Assembly (NCBI GenBank): GCA_964459305.1
Contig: CAYWNA010000398.1
Coordinates: 1 to 8,603 of the forward strand
Length of the DNA stretch: 8,603 nt
Reading direction: 5' to 3'
Origin: CAYWNA01 sp964459305
GTDB taxonomy: Bacteria; Planctomycetota; Planctomycetia; Pirellulales; Pirellulaceae
The notes under the pieces were generated by a model. It was given only the letters and a program-made list of their open reading frames with translations. It did no database searches and had not been told where the DNA came from. This document shows, piece after piece, positions 6,663 to 8,603 of this stretch. Made by a program: the position numbers and the translations under genes. How positions within the stretch are numbered: the first letter of the stretch is position 1; each line of letters opens with the position of its first letter.

Positions 6663-8603
6663 TCAAATTGCGTGAGTCACCTCTCGTTCTCGGATTGGAA
6701 TTATGAGACGAAAGATCGTACCGTGCGGCGAATTGGGCATGGCCCAAATTCGGCCTTGGTGGGCCTTCACAATTGTTCGGCTGATGGCCAGCCCCATGCC
6801 TAGGCCATCAGCTTTGGTCGTGTAGAAGGCCTCGAACAATTTGCTGTGTGCCTCGGTGCTCAAGCCGCGTCCCGTGTCAGCCACACAAATCTCAACTGCC
6901 TGATCATCGGCGAACGATGTCGTGAGCGTCAGTCGTCGCCGCTTCGATGGTACGTCACACATCGCATCGAGAGCATTACGGATCAGATTCACGAGAACTT
7001 GCTCGATTTGAACGCGATCGACCAACACGGCTGGCAGCTGCCCAGCGAGTTCCAACTCTACCGCGGCACCGCTCTGGCGCAACTCGTGCTCCAGGAGCTT
7101 CAACAGATCTTTGACAAGTTGATTCAGGTCTGTCGTGGACCGGTACGGTTCACGTTTCTTGGTGAATCCGCGCAAACGGTTAATGACGTCGGAGGCGCGT
7201 CGAGCCTGTCGAGCGATTTTCTCGATCACGTCGGTCAGGTCATCGGGCTGGGTTGGAGCGCTGCGTAAACGCCGACTGGTTCCCTCTGCATAGTTCACAA
7301 TGGCGTAGAGCGGCTGACTGATTTCATGAGCGAGCCCGGTGGCCATTTCACCCGTGGTGTGGAGGCGAGCCATGTGGGCCAGTTCTGCATCCCGCTGCCT
7401 CAACTGCTCTTGGGCCTGCCCGCGTTCCAATGCCATCGAAGCGGCGTTTACGAAAGCCTCGATGGCGTTACCGTTCAAACGCACACCGGCCGTTGGCAGG
7501 ATGATGACGCTTCCGAGCAGTTTTCCCATGCTCACCAGGCCGATCGAATATGCGTCCCTGGCGCCGATGGTCTGTCCGATCGCGTCGCAAAGCGACTTCC
7601 CCACACGGCCGAAGAACAAATCGGACAGCCCCCCATCGAGTTTCCTCAGTTTCCCGCTGGCAAGCTGACGCGCCGCCTCCTCGTGAACGCCGTCGAACGC
7701 CCCTTCGCTGAGTCGGTGTTCGAGGAGTTCGTCGATCACATTCAATGCATCGGGCTCGACGCCGATCATCTTCCGAATGCGCAGCGTCCTGCGTTCCTCA
7801 TCGATCGAGCTGACGCTCACAATGGCATCTCCAGCCAGCTCACCTACCTTGTCACAGATAAAGCTCACGATGTCTTCGGCGGGCGACAGGCGAACCATCT
7901 CGATCGCCGCCCGCGCAAGCTCCTTCGCCCCTTCCTCCGTCTTCAGCCGGGCGAGCGAACTGCCCATTTGCGCAGCAATCACCTCAAGGGCCGTGCGGGC
8001 GAATGCGGAGACCTCGGACGAAGCGCGGGAGGCGACGTTCAGACAACCGATCACTCGCCCTTCGTGCTTGATGGGAAGCACGGCCAGAGCGCCTATACCT
8101 TCGCGTTTCTCGGTCTCACTCAACTCCACCGGCACTTCATCGTACTTCGCGTACACCGGCTCACCCGCCATCACCAGACGCACGTGGTCGGAATCTTGAT
8201 CGTAGCGAGCAACCGCCTTGATGAAATCCTCTGAAAGACCTTCGGAACACGCGAGTTCCAAAGCCGCAGTACTTTCATCCAAAAGATAGACGCCACCGCC
8301 GTCCATGTTTGAGATGCGCAGCGCCGTTTCAACAAATAGCTTCAGCCCTTCGTCAAAATCAGTCGCACTGCTCAACGCCATTGCGAGGTCTCGTTGCGCC
8401 CCGACGATTCTCTCCGCCTGCCTGCGCTCGGTGACGTCGCGCAGGATGCAGTGCGTTTGCAGGAAATTACCTTCCTGGTCGTATCCGATCCTGCCATCGA
8501 TTTCGACGGCGATCTGACTTCCATTTTTGCGGACCATCTCGAACTGCACATTAGAAACATCGCCCATCGCTTTGAAACGGCGAAGTCGTTCCTTGAAACG
8601 CTC
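6663..8603 (-). CDS. Sensor histidine kinase K2, N-terminus outside window: (PAS)-GAF-GAF-HisKA-HATPase
   Basis: The frame is open to the window edge, so the start is missing; 646 residues are visible. Counted from the edge: end of a PAS domain (1-65, closing with the usual RDVTERRQAE), GAF (about 68-224), a second GAF-like module (about 225-395, with the GKL-GGL-FG-K-C-AI pattern seen in some archaeal and deltaproteobacterial kinases, from memory), then HisKA with H426 in AHEISQPLYAI. The HATPase follows, with N-box NLIRNALDAM, G1 around D576, F-box LFEAFYTTK and G2 GLGMGLAI. All catalytic boxes are intact, so it should be an active kinase. Its GAF and catalytic parts are paralogous to K1; the segment between them is not. 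The gene directly after it, where a partner regulator would be expected, is only a remnant, so K2 appears to have lost its own output partner. Regulation is not visible because the 5' end lies outside. Confidence 0.92.
   Translation of the reverse strand, partial: ERFKERLRRFKAMGDVSNVQFEMVRKNGSQIAVEIDGRIGYDQEGNFLQTHCILRDVTERRQAERIVGAQRDLAMALSSATDFDEGLKLFVETALRISNMDGGGVYLLDESTAALELACSEGLSEDFIKAVARYDQDSDHVRLVMAGEPVYAKYDEVPVELSETEKREGIGALAVLPIKHEGRVIGCLNVASRASSEVSAFARTALEVIAAQMGSSLARLKTEEGAKELARAAIEMVRLSPAEDIVSFICDKVGELAGDAIVSVSSIDEERRTLRIRKMIGVEPDALNVIDELLEHRLSEGAFDGVHEEAARQLASGKLRKLDGGLSDLFFGRVGKSLCDAIGQTIGARDAYSIGLVSMGKLLGSVIILPTAGVRLNGNAIEAFVNAASMALERGQAQEQLRQRDAELAHMARLHTTGEMATGLAHEISQPLYAIVNYAEGTSRRLRSAPTQPDDLTDVIEKIARQARRASDVINRLRGFTKKREPYRSTTDLNQLVKDLLKLLEHELRQSGAAVELELAGQLPAVLVDRVQIEQVLVNLIRNALDAMCDVPSKRRRLTLTTSFADDQAVEICVADTGRGLSTEAHSKLFEAFYTTKADGLGMGLAISRTIVKAHQGRIWAMPNSPHGTIFRLIIPIREREVTHAI

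Noticed and set aside
6379..6747. A 122-residue gene containing the HTH remnant
   Set aside because: The first 70 or so residues overlap the K2 3' end out of frame and look like no protein family; only the last 50 codons are regulator sequence.
7326..8234. Long plus-strand open frame of 302 codons opposite K2
   Set aside because: It is antisense to well-supported kinase domains, has no recognisable domain, and is typical of shadow frames in GC-rich coding DNA.

Overview
The window looks like a piece of a bacterial chromosome of about 60% GC (judged by eye). Every gene I can support is on the minus strand, so transcription runs from high to low coordinates. The content is almost entirely signal transduction: two large multi-sensor histidine kinases, a FixJ/TodT-type response regulator, relics of two more regulators, and a membrane-anchored PilZ protein. 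The kinase style (many PAS/GAF modules, an H-box followed by QPLYAI, a cysteine-bearing PAS domain) together with long spacers and FixJ-type regulators reminds me most of Planctomycetota. That is an impression from family style, not a demonstrated assignment.

Layout in transcription order. (1) 8603-6663: C-terminal part of a hybrid-type sensor kinase (K2): PAS tail, GAF, a second GAF-like module, HisKA, HATPase. It runs off the window. (2) 6662-6379: remnant of a FixJ-type regulator. Only the last 50 codons, most of the DNA-binding domain, are recognisable; the receiver is gone. (3) 6378-6079: spacer and leader with a perfect inverted repeat. (4) 6078-2455: a complete 1207-residue kinase (K1): REC, helical linker, three PAS, GAF, two PAS, HisKA, HATPase. 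(5) 2465-1848: the FixJ/TodT-type response regulator (RR1), whose GTG start overlaps the K1 stop by 11 bases. (6) 1847-1342: 506 bases with no recognisable gene. (7) 1341-1009: a receiver-domain fragment lacking its first strand and acidic pair, with a frameshifting 19-bp tandem duplication near its 3' end. (8) 1008-788: spacer with a second, 13-bp tandem duplication. (9) 787-104: a PilZ-domain protein with two membrane segments. Positions 1-103 hold nothing I can name.

The segments K2 plus regulator remnant and K1 plus RR1 are paralogous, so the window shows a duplicated two-component operon. In the upstream copy the output regulator has decayed. In the downstream copy it is intact and translationally coupled to its kinase. 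The kinases share their GAF and catalytic ends but carry different modules between them. K1 also has an N-terminal receiver, so K2 could feed into the intact system either through RR1 or through that receiver; this is inference. I see no CRISPR array, transposase, tRNA or rRNA, and no clearly new defence or biosynthetic system. The points of interest are the modular kinase evolution, the cysteine-cluster PAS domain, and the regulator decay.
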